The position numbers and the translations under genes were made by a program. A model generated the notes under the pieces. It saw only the letters and a program-made list of their open reading frames with translations, searched no databases and was not told where the DNA came from. A stretch of 64,000 nucleotides of DNA, from NCBI GenBank assembly GCA_047967505.1, contig CM106541.1; one strand, given 5' to 3'. The stretch is from Dipteris shenzhenensis (lineage: Eukaryota > Polypodiophyta > Polypodiopsida > Gleicheniales). Positions 33,151-43,162 of this stretch are shown in pieces; position 1 is the first letter of the stretch, and every line of letters begins with the position of its first letter.

Positions 33151-33839
33151 GTGAAGGCTTTTGTTTGGTTAGTGTTCTACCACCCTCTTGTTAGCCTTGA
33201 GGCTGTTTTCACATGTCAACAGTGGACTGGAGCAATCACATGCCAACAATGGTTGGTTGTCCACATGAGCTTAGGGTGGTACACAGTGTGGTGCACATGG
33301 AGAAGTTGTGTCACCGGTCCATCTCACTACTTACTATTGTGAGACACACTAGGAGGTGCACATGGAGTAGACATAGAGCTGCACATGGAGTAGTTAAGTC
33401 ACCAACTAGGAGAGGGCTGGCAAGTCAAGAAGTCGTGAAGTTATCAAGAGACGAAGTGGTGGAATGGCTAAGGGAGACATGGGGACAACCTATAGGAAGC
33501 AGGAAGAGGATTCTAGCTAGGAGGAGCGGATGAAGGTGGGGGTGAAGAAGAGGAGAGGGAGAGGGAGCGGGAGAGGGAAAGGGAGAGGGAGAGGGGGATT
33601 CGATCATTCAACGTGAGTAGAGATAGAGGCTAGTGTCACGAGCTCACCTGGTGTATCTTCCATTTGGGGTATTCTTGTTTTCGTGTCTCCCTCCCTCCTC
33701 CTTCCTTCACCTTGTACAATGGGCCTTGTGTTATAGCTTAAGTTCCGCCTGATGCACGTTGAGGGTTGGCTGTTTACATCACCCTCCAAGGGGATTCTTC
33801 CCCTCCTCCTTGTTCGTTCCACTCTTGTCCAATCTTTTG
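33151..33839. other. unassigned DNA with a GGGAGA microsatellite
   Basis: No gene recognised. 33245-33400 repeats GTGCACATGGAG-like words; 33537-33599 is an imperfect (GGGAGA)n run. Confidence 0.5.
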
Positions 33840-34269
33840 GAGATGCCAAGAAGGTAGGAGAACAGTTTAAAGGACTCGAGCTAATCAATGGATAGGCCAA
33901 ACAAGGTTGGTGATAAAGAACAACCTTGTTTGATCCCAATCGTGCTCATGACCTCCTTTGTCCCTCTAGTTGACATCCTGAATATGCGTGATACCCACTC
34001 ATATAGTTTCTGGACTCCCCAATGATGTTCTAACTGTACCCTAGATCAAGTAGTCATGTGAATAGTCCGGCGCGTGATATGGCGCAAAAGGCTTTGCCGA
34101 ACTCCACAAAGCAATAGTAAACTCTCTGCTTTTGTGCTTGGGCCTCTTCAATGATGCGCCCTTATCCCTACTACGATATCATGAGGTCAACTAGGTCATA
34201 CGTGAGGATCTTCTACAGCTACTCACATTCCGAACCTGGTTGGAATCGAGTGAGCTCCTAGTCTAACTC
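33840..34269 (-). pseudogene. LINE reverse transcriptase fragment (LINE-1a), middle part
   Basis: On the minus strand: EEAQAQKQRVYYCFVEFGKAF near 34095-34155, then, after stops and a shift, LYEWVSRIFRM near 33980-34015 and GIKQGCSLSPTLFGLSID near 33880-33935. This is the L1-type RT block around the G.KQGCPLSP.LF motif. It belongs with the minus-strand pieces at 35221-36300, from which it is separated by a plus-strand LINE insertion. Confidence 0.8.
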
Positions 34270-35220
34270 ACTACAGAGATCATTGCTTGCATACCTTAGA
34301 TGAGGGATTTATTGTCCCACCGGCATATACACAAATTCATTTACCCCATTCGCTGAGGATCTCTATTGGGCAGTTTTGGGTCTCGTCACATAGACTCCGT
34401 ATTGAGAGTGGCCAAGCAGAGGGTTTACCCAAGGAGAGACGTATATGCACATTATGTGGTCTACATGAGATTGAGTCCGAGGAGCATTTCATTTTTAGAT
34501 GTCCAGTGTACTATGAGATCCAGGGGCGCTTCTATTCAGAGTCAGCTCCGAACTGTTATCCTGGTTCCTCTCTTTCCCAGATTAGAGATGCTTGGCTGCG
34601 TTTATTCATGAGGCAGTCATACATCGTGAGCTCCTACTTCGATCACAGAGACATGAGGAGTATACCTTGGTAGACTCTTCTCAGAGCATGATCACGGAGT
34701 TCTTCCAGTTGGATTGACAATCTCTAGACACGACCGAGATCTAGCAATAGTGACATGATAGCTCAAGCAGAGGGTTGACGCACATATTCTACTTGGTGAC
34801 ATTCCCTCCTTGTTCAGAGTGGGAGCAGGACGTACAGGGGTGATGGTTGCCCTTGTCAGACGTAAAGCTGTGACCAAGAGACAGCGCAGGACCATGCCCA
34901 CAGGCAGCTGGCACATTCTATCTCTGGCTTTATGATCTCACCTCCCCATCCCTGATGAGGGGAGATAGAGGGGATCACAGTTGTGACACTGAAGCATATT
35001 TCACGTTGTATTTATGTGACGGACTATCTGATTGTGATAGTGATGATGGAGATGATTATTACTGTTATATGACTATGTAGCATGCATCTTTTGTTTTTTG
35101 CATGGGTGTTTATGCTCGATAGTAGCTCCACCCTTTCAGTTTGCTTGTATCAGGTTTTCTCACAGTCTCATAGACCCATCGGTCTTTCGAAGACTTTAGT
35201 AAACTTTCTTTCTTTGTGGT
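34270..35220 (+). mobile_element. 5'-truncated LINE (LINE-2) inserted in LINE-1a
   Basis: Plus-strand C-terminal end of a LINE ORF2: DEGFIVPPAYTQIHLPHSLR, then the zf-RVT zinc-binding block CTLCGLHEIESEEHFIFRCP (34440-34500), matching the same region of LINE-3 at 41600-41820. The 3' end is GTCTCATAGACCC...CTTTCGAAGACTTTAGTAAACTTTCTTTCTTT, a tail shared with the pieces ending at 38990 and 42565. The element is 5'-truncated, as usual for target-primed reverse transcription. Confidence 0.8.
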
Positions 35221-35454
35221 CTAGTGTAGCATCATTTGCCCACAAACCTCCTTGCCCCATAGCTCTGAATCCCTCACACTCCGCAAACCGACTAGTGCCG
35301 ATGCATAAATCTTGGACATAACATGTCCAATCATGATGGTCCTGTAGTTTTCCGAGCTCATGGGATCTCTTGCCTTATGGATCGTGACAATGGGCTTTGT
35401 TGATGGGGGCCATCTTTTCACATTGTAGATAATCAGATCATGCATCCTGCCCAT
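35221..35454 (-). pseudogene. LINE-1a reverse transcriptase N-terminal block
   Basis: Minus strand: IVTIHKARDPMSSENYRTI then MIGHVMSKIYASAL, corresponding to the LINE RT start (P..KKGDP....YRPI....KI.A). It precedes the block at 34269-33840 in element order. Confidence 0.82.
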
Positions 35455-35479
35455 GTCTATGAAAGTATGACTATATGAG

Positions 35480-36300
35480 GTGACTGGGGCTCATCAGCCG
35501 AGGGAAACTCGGGAGATACTTGCCTCATCTAGATCATTGTCATGCAATAGATTTGAGTCATGTTGAAAATTAATGAAGTCTCCAAGGAGGACTTCCATGC
35601 CGCTCGAGGAGTCCATGATATGTGGTTTAAGGCAGCGTACGGAGATGCCTCCCCCTCCTCTCAGAGCTCCTTAGCAAAGTGTGAGGTCTTTGAGGGAAAG
35701 TAGTAGACTATGATGAAGGTCTCCCGCGATGATGTGCTCCTGATCCGGATCCAAAGGAAAATATGCATGTGGGTCGCGCTGCTCTAGAGCGATCATCTGA
35801 GTGAGAGATGATCGGTATAGAACTGTGACACATTGCAATCCTCGTGCTCCTCTTGTCTCTCTGGTTTCGTCCTCATTGGTTGACTCCTATCATCGATGTG
35901 AATCTAGAGACTGATGGTAGTGGGCGAGTCTCTATGTAGAGGGCAATGTCTCGTCCTCCGAAAAGCTCCCTAGCTCTGACCATAAGGTACCATGACAGTT
36001 CTGGATGGAACTGGTCAAGGTAGTCTCATAGACCTTGCCTCCCTAGGTGGGTGTGTCAACGGGCCCTTGTCTAGGACCAGTTAAGAGCCGTCTGTCATGT
36101 ATGACTGCCCACTCTTCTGTCTACGTCGGCATCCCACTGCCGTAGGACTTGTCTCTCCTCTACCTAAGAGGAGTAAGATCCTCATCCATGTGAACCCGTG
36201 GTTGATCTCTGCGGTCAATGGAGCCTGGGTATCTCTACAACATATCACCAGTGGGTAAGGTCTCGTCCAACCCACCTAGCCCCTCAAGGCCTTGCTCTCG
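35480..36300 (-). pseudogene. LINE-1a endonuclease region
   Basis: Minus strand: MEVLLGDFINFQHDSNLL near 35555-35610 (the GDFN motif of APE endonucleases). Further upstream in element order, a Pro/Gly/Arg-rich stretch at 36081-36275 (VICCRDTQAPLTAEINHG) is probably the beginning of the domain. Many stops and shifts. Confidence 0.6.
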
Positions 36301-36600
36301 TACCTCAAGGGTGGAAGTCAAAAGGTGGTAGCATCTGAGATGGTGGAGCTGGCTTGAGGGACTGAAGTGGAGCAAGGGGTGGGCTGAAGTGAGGCGGTCT
36401 GGAGCAGAGCAGGGGGCGGGAGAGCTGTGCGGGAGCAGGGTGCGGGCGGGAAGGGCTGTGTGAAACTGTGGGCAGGGAGTCGGGACGGCTGTGCAAAGCA
36501 GGGGGCGGGGAGTAGAGGTCCAGATGGACTCAGATGGAGTAGAGGCGGGGAGTAAGGTGCAGATGGAGGAGGGGCTCAGGTGCAGGTGGAGGGGGAGCTC
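36301..36600. repeat. G-rich quasi-repeat
   Basis: Plus strand carries imperfect units around GCAGGGGGCGGGGAGT and GGAGTAGAGGCGGGGAG, giving many closely spaced G3-G5 runs. G-quadruplex formation is plausible. It lies between the LINE-1a remnant and native intron 2. Confidence 0.7.
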
Positions 36601-36977
36601 CTGTAATGACCATTTAGTCTATTGTTGAGTGCTTGGGCCTGAAACCAGCTTAAATGGTGCTCTTTTTCCTTGCTCTTCGAGGGAGAGTAGATGAATCTGG
36701 AACATATTCAAGCTCATTTTTGCATTTTGACGATAACCTGCAAAAGGTTGCTACCATGATATCCCATGTATTTGATGAACACAAATGGCAGGTGTAGATT
36801 GTTAAGTGCACCTGTGCGCACTGCACACGAGCATGCATTCGTACTAAGGTCTGTAGACTGAGTATCTTTTAGGCCAGGTGGAGACTAGCACTTAAGGCAA
36901 GACTTTGGATAGTATTACATATGAATGCAATGTCTTTTGGTGGACTTAACAATCGAATGGAATGCTTTTGGTTTCAG
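36601..36977 (+). other. 3' end of LTN1 intron 2
   Basis: No transposon features seen; ends TTTTGGTTTCAG, a good splice acceptor, at 36966-36977. Confidence 0.6.
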
Positions 36978-37040
36978 GATGTGGATGGTGAAGCAGCATT
37001 GCACCTTCGTAGACTGTCAAAGAAAGATCCCATCACGAGG
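36978..37040 (+). CDS. LTN1: listerin E3 ubiquitin ligase, exon 3
   Basis: 63 bases, phase 0 on both sides: DVDGEAALHLRRLSKKDPIT plus Arg, with acceptor TTTCAG and donor GTAACT at 37041. The D.DGE...HL.RL..KDP.T block is the conserved start of the plant listerin HEAT-repeat region, and it directly follows the GFGGY.GSSR block of exon 2 in family members. The exon is intact 19 kb after exon 2. The following exon (expected to code for a K.KAL..L block) was not found. Confidence 0.88.
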
Positions 37041-38429
37041 GTAACTTTTTCTAATATTTCAGTTTGGTTCGTGTGTTAAAGGTTTGCAAGGGATTAGCAA
37101 GGACATTTGAAATGTTGTGCTTGTTCTTTTCAATTCTGTAGAACTTTCATGTTGGCTAGTGAGATATCCCTGCTTTTGAATGGTCTTCAAGAGAGTTTCC
37201 ATTTCTTACCCTTAGGAGATAGTCCCTTTTTTTGTGTGTGTGTGTGTGTCTTGGGAGGGACGGGGCTTGTGACTTTTTTATACTGTTTCTTTTTAGTGTT
37301 GAGTTTGTAGCAGCCATACATCTTCAGCTATTCATCTTTCTTAAAAGTCTTTTTTGAGCAAGCTGAAGGAGTGAGAAATAATGCCTAACATCTTTGTGGA
37401 ATGGGAAGAGTAAAAGCTACTTTTGACTGGCTTTGCATATTTGTCGTCTATATTTAGCATTCTAGAAGCACGGTAGGAAGTAGCCATTCTTGCTGACTTG
37501 TCAGTGTTAAGATGCAGAAAATGGTTCTATATCAATCATGAGATTAGATCCGACTTGCTGAGTCGTTTATATTTCTGTCGCTGATTTGTGTCACTGCTAG
37601 ACTGTTATTTTATCCTAGAAGCATTGAGGAACTAGCTTTTCTCATTGGTGTGTCATTATGTATGTACAGAAATATTGTTCTGTTAGACAAATTTCACTTC
37701 TTGGCTCCAAGGAGAGGAATCTAGTCCTAGAGAAAAATTTGTTTACCCATATGTTGTGAAAGCTCCTGCCTTGAATCATGCAGCTTTATTGAAGGGATAC
37801 TGTAGAAGGTTTTAAGCTGTTTAGCAATGTTCGAAGGCTGGATTGTGGCTTTTAGCTTAGCAATATCATTGTCAAAGAAACTCCTAGATTAATTTGATAG
37901 TTGAAAATAAATATTTGTGCTCACCTGTTCTACTTTGTCCATGAGATATCTTTTGGGTTATAGGTTGGACAATTTGGCAGGCTCATTTTCCTATATTCAA
38001 TCCTGTTTTCCCTCCAAAAGAAGAAGTGCTTATATGATGCTTGAATATAATAATTAGCTATTCGTGAGGATAGAGTGGAAGGAGCAGCTCTTTTAGGTCT
38101 GCTTTTTACATTTCCAGCAGACGACAGCCAACGGATTTCTCACTCCGTGAAAATGTACACTCAGGCTTTGCTGAAATGTATACATTCCTCAGACTGTCGA
38201 GAGCCCTGTTGTTCCGCATGGAGTGAGGGTACGCAATTGCTTGCCAAAGCCCAAAGAGGCCATTGTGCAGATCCGTTGCAGCAGCAGACAACCATATGTG
38301 CTTGGGTGTCATGCTAGCCCGTCTCCTAGATATTGTCCTCAGGTTAGCTTACACAGGCATACTTACACAGGTGCATTTTTTACTGGCATGACTACTTTGA
38401 TCCCTGCCAAAATCATTGAGCCCTCCTCA
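37041..38429 (+). other. start of LTN1 intron 3, no transposon protein recognised
   Basis: AT-rich, native-looking to about 38060, with a short (TG)n at 37234-37248. An 80-codon plus frame at 38075-38317 is unrecognised and not spliced into listerin as far as I can tell. Confidence 0.5.
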
Positions 38430-38828
38430 TTATGTAGGTAGGGGGTTGTATGCCCAATGTAGACACTTGAGGTGCACTGAACATGTATGAGCCGGAGGCT
38501 GTGTTTCCATGTCTGTCGTAGAGGCAATGTTATATAGACTTTTAAGGGACCCTGGACATGAGTAACACGTGCCAGAACTTCCCATGTACTCTAGCAAAGG
38601 GGCGATGGGAAGTTGTCCATTTGTAACCAGCCGAACTAAGTCCGATATCTTCCAGGGCCTGTTGTATTGGAGAAGATCAAGAGTGTGGGTGGTATAGGAG
38701 AACACGGGAATCATTTCTAGCTCAGTGCTTTGTGCTAGCCAAAACCACACCCTAGGGTTATCTATATCTTGCCTTCTATAAGTAAAGTCTCCATTGGGAT
38801 TAGTGTTGAAAACTTGCTGGATTACCAA
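38430..38828 (-). pseudogene. LINE endonuclease C-terminal fragment
   Basis: Open minus frame of 132 codons. It includes NPNGDFTYRRQDIDNPRVWF and KISDLVRL, fitting the end of a plant LINE APE domain (F.F.R......SRLDR..L, then SDH.P), though the SDH is changed. A second, shorter copy of the WFWLAQ block is at 39025-39045, on the other side of a LINE tail insertion. Family assignment is tentative. Confidence 0.5.
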
Positions 38829-38835
38829 GTATTTA

Positions 38836-38990
38836 CCCTACCTACCTATCACCTTGGCTTTTTCTTGTATTCGTCATGGGTATTCTTGCCCACTTAGAGG
38901 CTCCACTCCTTTAGGTTGTGTCAGTTCTTTCAGTCTCATAGACCCTTCGTTCTTTCGAAGACTTTAAATAAACTTTCTTTCCTATGCTAG
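38836..38990 (+). mobile_element. very short LINE 3' tail insertion
   Basis: Shares GTCTCATAGACCC, CTTTCGAAGACTTTA and AAACTTTCTTTC with the end of LINE-2 (35160-35215). About 150 bp, consistent with an extremely 5'-truncated copy. Confidence 0.6.
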
Positions 38991-39433
38991 AGGGAGATAG
39001 AATCGGATCTATTTGAGGGGCTTGTGCTAGCCAAAACCATCGCCTTTAAGAGATTTTATCGACTCTATGTGCATACAAAATGATCACACACCGAAGGAAA
39101 GCTATAATTGCATCAAAGAAAGACACAGCTGAGAACAGATATTCCATTCTCAATAGAGTTGAAGACTTTGCTCGCATCTCCAATGGCTACCAAGCTGCTG
39201 CTCCTCCCTGCCCCTTGCCTTGACCTTCCTCACCCCTTGCTTACCCTACTGTGCCTTTACTCTCCACCGTGCCCCTCGCCTTGCCTCATCCCCTTCGTCC
39301 CTGCTGCTGTACAGCGCCTATACAGCAGGTATGAATGATGTACTCCCCTGCTTGGGCCCCCCTACGTTGTCTCCTCTCGCATCTGTCTGCCTTGTTTCCC
39401 CTCCTTTAACAGTCCATATGATCGCTCGGCACC

Positions 39434-39467
39434 GTATAGGCTGTATGGATGCCCATACAGCCTATAC
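39434..39467. other. 15-bp perfect inverted repeat, 4-base loop
   Basis: Arms GTATAGGCTGTATGG (39434-39448) and CCATACAGCCTATAC (39453-39467) around ATGC. Related CTATACAGC words lie at 39315-39325. It could form a hairpin; function unknown. Confidence 0.8.
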
Positions 39468-39497
39468 AGCTGCCCCCAACCACCACCACTCTCCCGT

Positions 39498-39518
39498 CCC
39501 CCCCCCCCCCCCCCCCCC
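39498..39518. repeat. 21-base poly-C run
   Basis: Uninterrupted C homopolymer within a pyrimidine-rich stretch (39480-39620). Its exact length is prone to sequencing error. Confidence 0.85.
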
Positions 39519-39699
39519 AACCCCCTCCCAGCCCCCCCTTCTCCTCTTTCTTTGGCCTCCCTTGCGCTCAACCCCCTTCCCTTTCACGTAGCCCTCCTTC
39601 CTTCCCTCACCCTCCCCTTCTCCCATGTTTTTACGCTTCCTCCATGTCTTGTAGGTGGTGGATTGTCCATTAACAGGCTTCAAGTCAGCCTTCCGTATC

Positions 39700-40420
39700 A
39701 GATTGGCAAATGGCTTCTCATTCATCCCATCATTCTTCCCCTCCACTGACCATGAGAACATGCTTTGATGAAGACGAGTTGCAGCAGCTTAAGAAATATG
39801 TTGAAGTAGAGAGTGCAACCACTTTCTTTGCCCGCATCCATGGCTCTCGTCTTTCTAGAAGCCAAGCTTGAGATTGGATGTTGGCAACTCTTCCTCCCGA
39901 TCTTTCTAAACATGTTCGGGATACTCTTAGGGAGAGGTTTCTTCTAGGTGGTTTCTGATTCCATTGAGATTGATTCCTGCGTTTTGGCAGCTATTCCACT
40001 AGTACTTAGCTCCAAAGTGATTTTTCTTAGTCCCTTTTCACTGGGTTTAGATTCGTTTTGAGGAAGACAAACGAACCGATTCTATTTTCATTAGATTCCT
40101 TGGACTTCCTAAGGTATACAATCCTCTCCTCCTCACCATTGAAGCCCTTGTTGGTGTGGTTTGTGAGGTACCGTCTCTTCCTTGGTGGTCCTCTTTTCTT
40201 AACATCTTTGAGGTTCAATACTTGCTTCAACATCCGGATGGCTCCCTCTTTAGGGAGAGGATTGAGATTGCAAGATGACAATACCGATGCTGTGTTTGTA
40301 GACGTTTGGGCACTTTGTGAGAGAGTGCCCAAAGAAGAGAGAGGAGAAGTTTACTTCTTCAGGTCGATAGGGTCCTCAGGCTCCCACACCTCTACGGCAG
40401 AGGGGGTTGTAGTGCAGCAT
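39700..40420 (+). pseudogene. LINE-3 ORF1 (nucleic-acid-binding protein)
   Basis: Starts at the ATG 39752: MRTCFDEDELQQLKKYVEVE, then FFARIHGSRLSR and, after a stop, LPPDLSKHVRDTLRERFLL. A CCHC zinc knuckle begins at about 40285 (RCCVCRRLG) and is shifted out of frame before the final HFVRECPKK-like part (40310-40335). Typical plant L1 ORF1 layout, broken by stops. Confidence 0.65.
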
Positions 40421-40874
40421 GAAGATGTTTTCAGCTACAGCTCTAGTGCACCAAGAGCCCCCTGATTCTGTTCGGTCACAATCATCGCAGCCTCAACAGT
40501 AGCCTCCTCTTCCTCAACAAAGCGGTGCTTCCTTCGGGTGGAGTCTCCCCCGAGCTTTGCTCCAGGAGATAGGCCTATGGACATTCCTACGAGGGCACTC
40601 AGTTTTGCCCTTTTAAACATGGCTGCCACTCATTTTGAAGATTTTGACTTCCATTAAGCTTGTGAAGAGGAATGCTTTCTCCTCTTTGGCTAACCATAGA
40701 GACTTGATTGATTTTGTTCCTTCTCCATCGCTCTCCCTCTCCCTTGTATTAGACATTAGCAACGGGTTGTTTTTGTCTAGCGGATTTCCCCCCGTATGCC
40801 AAGAGGTCAGATACACATGGGGTGGATGCTTCCCCTACTAGGTCAGGGAAGGAGTTCCACGCTGCTTCTCATCC

Positions 40875-42410
40875 ATGAGGATTGTTGGTTGGAACAATTT
40901 TAGGGTCTTGACGGTATTCGCATTGTTGCCGTAGACAATTGATACACAGTCAGCTTCATCCGGGTGTCTCAGGGGGGCTCCTTGATATTCTCTTTGCCCA
41001 AGAATGCAAATGCGATGATAGGGATTGCAGGAAGTCAGGGGCACTTCCAGGATCCACCGACAAAAGGATGGCTTTTCGACACGCTAGTGCGGCCGACTGT
41101 CATGTATGTAGCACCTTTCTGGGGGTGTGATCTTCCGAGGACAGATTGGAGGAGGTTCGAGCGGCTATAGATGACGATGGGATCCAGGATGATCCGATGT
41201 AAGCCCTCAGTTCCACATGAGATAGTACAGGCAGAGTTCGCCATGATACCTCTCCAGGTTGATGCCATCTTTCAGACAGTGACTTTCATCCACAGAGTGT
41301 GGGACTTACCCCATTGGAGACTTCCAAGGTTGACCCTAGAGTCATCTAGACGACTCACAGAGAGTGGGGTAGACACATGGAATGCACGCATATCTACATG
41401 GCTTGCTAGGCACGGTATCCAGATGGATAGGCTTCCCCCCTTTTAGTACAGCATGGATGCACCTTCTGAGTTGATCCCGCGAGATGAGATCAACCGTATC
41501 ATACAGTTAGACGACCTCCAGCTTCACACATCCCGGACTTGGGGGGAGGACTAGGAACACCCCACCAAGACCCAATTTTATCGCGACCACTTCTTGAGAG
41601 TATCAGAGGAGGGATTCATTATTAAACCCCAGTATCTCGAGGATAGAGGAGTATCTCATGCACTGAGGATTGCCATTGGTCAAATGCGGGTTTCATCCCA
41701 TGAACTGAGGATCGAGGCAAGGAGAGCAATGGGTATATCTAGAGAGCAGCGGGTCTGCACGCTATGTATGCTGGGGGCGGTTGAGACAGAGTAGCATTTT
41801 CTTTGTGTTTGCCCAGCCTACTACAAGATTCGAGGACACTACCACTGTCTCTATCAGAGGGGAATAGCTTCGGTTCTTTGTCACGACTGATCCATTTCCA
41901 TGACCAGGTCTGTATCGGGCTTTATCTGATGGAGATGCGGCGACACAGGGAGGCACTTCTACGACAGATCAGAGAGCAGCAGGGGATGGTCAGACCACTA
42001 CAGGACATAGAGGGTGACCGGGCACAGTGGCACATCACAGACTTCTATACATTTGAGTCAACCCATGGTCACAGTGGAGTGGAGGAAGAGGAGCTAGCCG
42101 ATATGAGAGCAATCCTGATGTGCAGCCGGCACAGTACCGCTGAGAGGGGCGCAGAGGCCACATGTGCGACAGAGAGCCTCCAGAGTACACTCTATTGGGA
42201 TCCGACCTATCACAGCTTTCCTCAGGGGAGAGACCGACAGAGACGAGGGGTCACTCTAGACATAGCCCAGAGAGTCCAGAGAGCGAGGAGACCGCGTCCC
42301 CCACCGCAGCGCCAGACAGCACGACAGACGCAGATACGAGATATTTTCGCAGCCCACCAGAGAGCCATCACTGTACCAGACTTCGGTTTCGTCCTAGCGC
42401 TTGGATAGAT
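40875..42410 (+). pseudogene. LINE-3 ORF2 with a large internal deletion
   Basis: Begins MRIVGWNNFRVL at 40875, the usual start of a LINE endonuclease (MRI..WN.RGL). By about 40965 it has already reached the end of the RT (WLFDTLVRPTVMYVAPFWGCD, MTMGSRMIRCK). So nearly the whole endonuclease and RT core is deleted. It continues with SHALRIAIGQMRVSSHELRI and the zinc-binding CTLCMLGAVETE then a stop, HFLCVCPAYY (41756-41830), and an Arg/Glu-rich tail to 42405. Confidence 0.8.
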
Positions 42411-42574
42411 TGATTGATATGATTATGATTCTGTTAGCATAGATTAGTACTCAGCAAGGGTGCTAGCGTACCCTTTGCTTCAGCCCACTGAGGCTTGTAT
42501 GAGTTTGCTTTTCTGTGCACTTTGTCCCATAGGCCCGCGAGGTCTCTTGTGAACGTTAATATATCTTTCTTTCT
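42411..42574 (+). other. LINE-3 3' untranslated end and (TTTC)n tail
   Basis: Ends with AATATATCTTTCTTTCTTTCTTTCC, a microsatellite tail rather than poly-A; similar ends close LINE-2 and the 38836-38990 piece. Confidence 0.6.
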
Positions 42575-42873
42575 TTCTTTCCTTCTATGGTCACACTTTT
42601 TCGGTCAGCTGCCCTTGGCACAAGAGGGGGAATTTGCATTTCAGTTTCAGCCACTATTCTCTCCCTTGTGGTTAGCCATGGCATCATTGTCGCTTCTAGA
42701 GTACAATGGATTACCCTTTTGATTGATGGAGTCAAGATTGGCTTTCTATACCCCAAGAATAGGGGGGGATAAATTTCTTTATTAGGAAAAATTGCTCTCT
42801 TGGGTTCCCATTGTTCATTCTGGAGTCCCTGTTGTTGATTCTTGGGTCCTTGGTAGTGACTTAAAGAAGGTGG
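42575..42873 (+). pseudogene. LINE-4 endonuclease fragment, left of copia-D
   Basis: GGICISVSATILSLVVSHG, then VQWITLLIDGVKIGFLYPKN (42630-42765) fits the middle of a LINE APE domain. The reading resumes after copia-D at 48826 as GDLKKVELP, close to the GDFN motif. The last five bases, GGTGG, are the copia-D target duplication. Confidence 0.65.
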
Positions 42874-43125
42874 TGTGAGAATAGGGAGAGAGCAAAGTGT
42901 GAGAGCAGGAGCAGGAGAGAGAGAGAGAGCTGAAAACGATAGTTGCAATTAGATGAGTGTGTTACAACTGAATAGAATGATAGGTTTTGTCTAAGTCACA
43001 AAACCTTATCCTTCACTAACCGTAGTTAGTGAACTAACTGTGGTTAGGGGGAAAAACCTCTAAGTGAGGGAAAAGTGCCCCTAACCTACATTGGTCACTA
43101 CTAAATTATAACAATAATTCTAACA
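42874..43125 (-). repeat. copia-D 3' LTR (252 bp)
   Basis: TGTGAGAATAGG...TTCTAACA. Contains GTTAGTGAACTAAC palindrome and an (AG)n run. Confidence 0.93.
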
Positions 43126-43162
43126 CCCCACTGCAGTGCCAATGTCATGTACAAGGAAATGA

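Noticed and set aside
38075-38317. Candidate LTN1 exon 4
   Set aside because: Translation (LLGLLFTFPADDSQRISHS...) does not match the listerin HEAT-repeat segment expected after KDPIT, and phase 0 acceptor evidence is lacking.
39220-39591. Pro-rich plus frames around the poly-C run
   Set aside because: Low-complexity C-rich DNA; no start or domain evidence.
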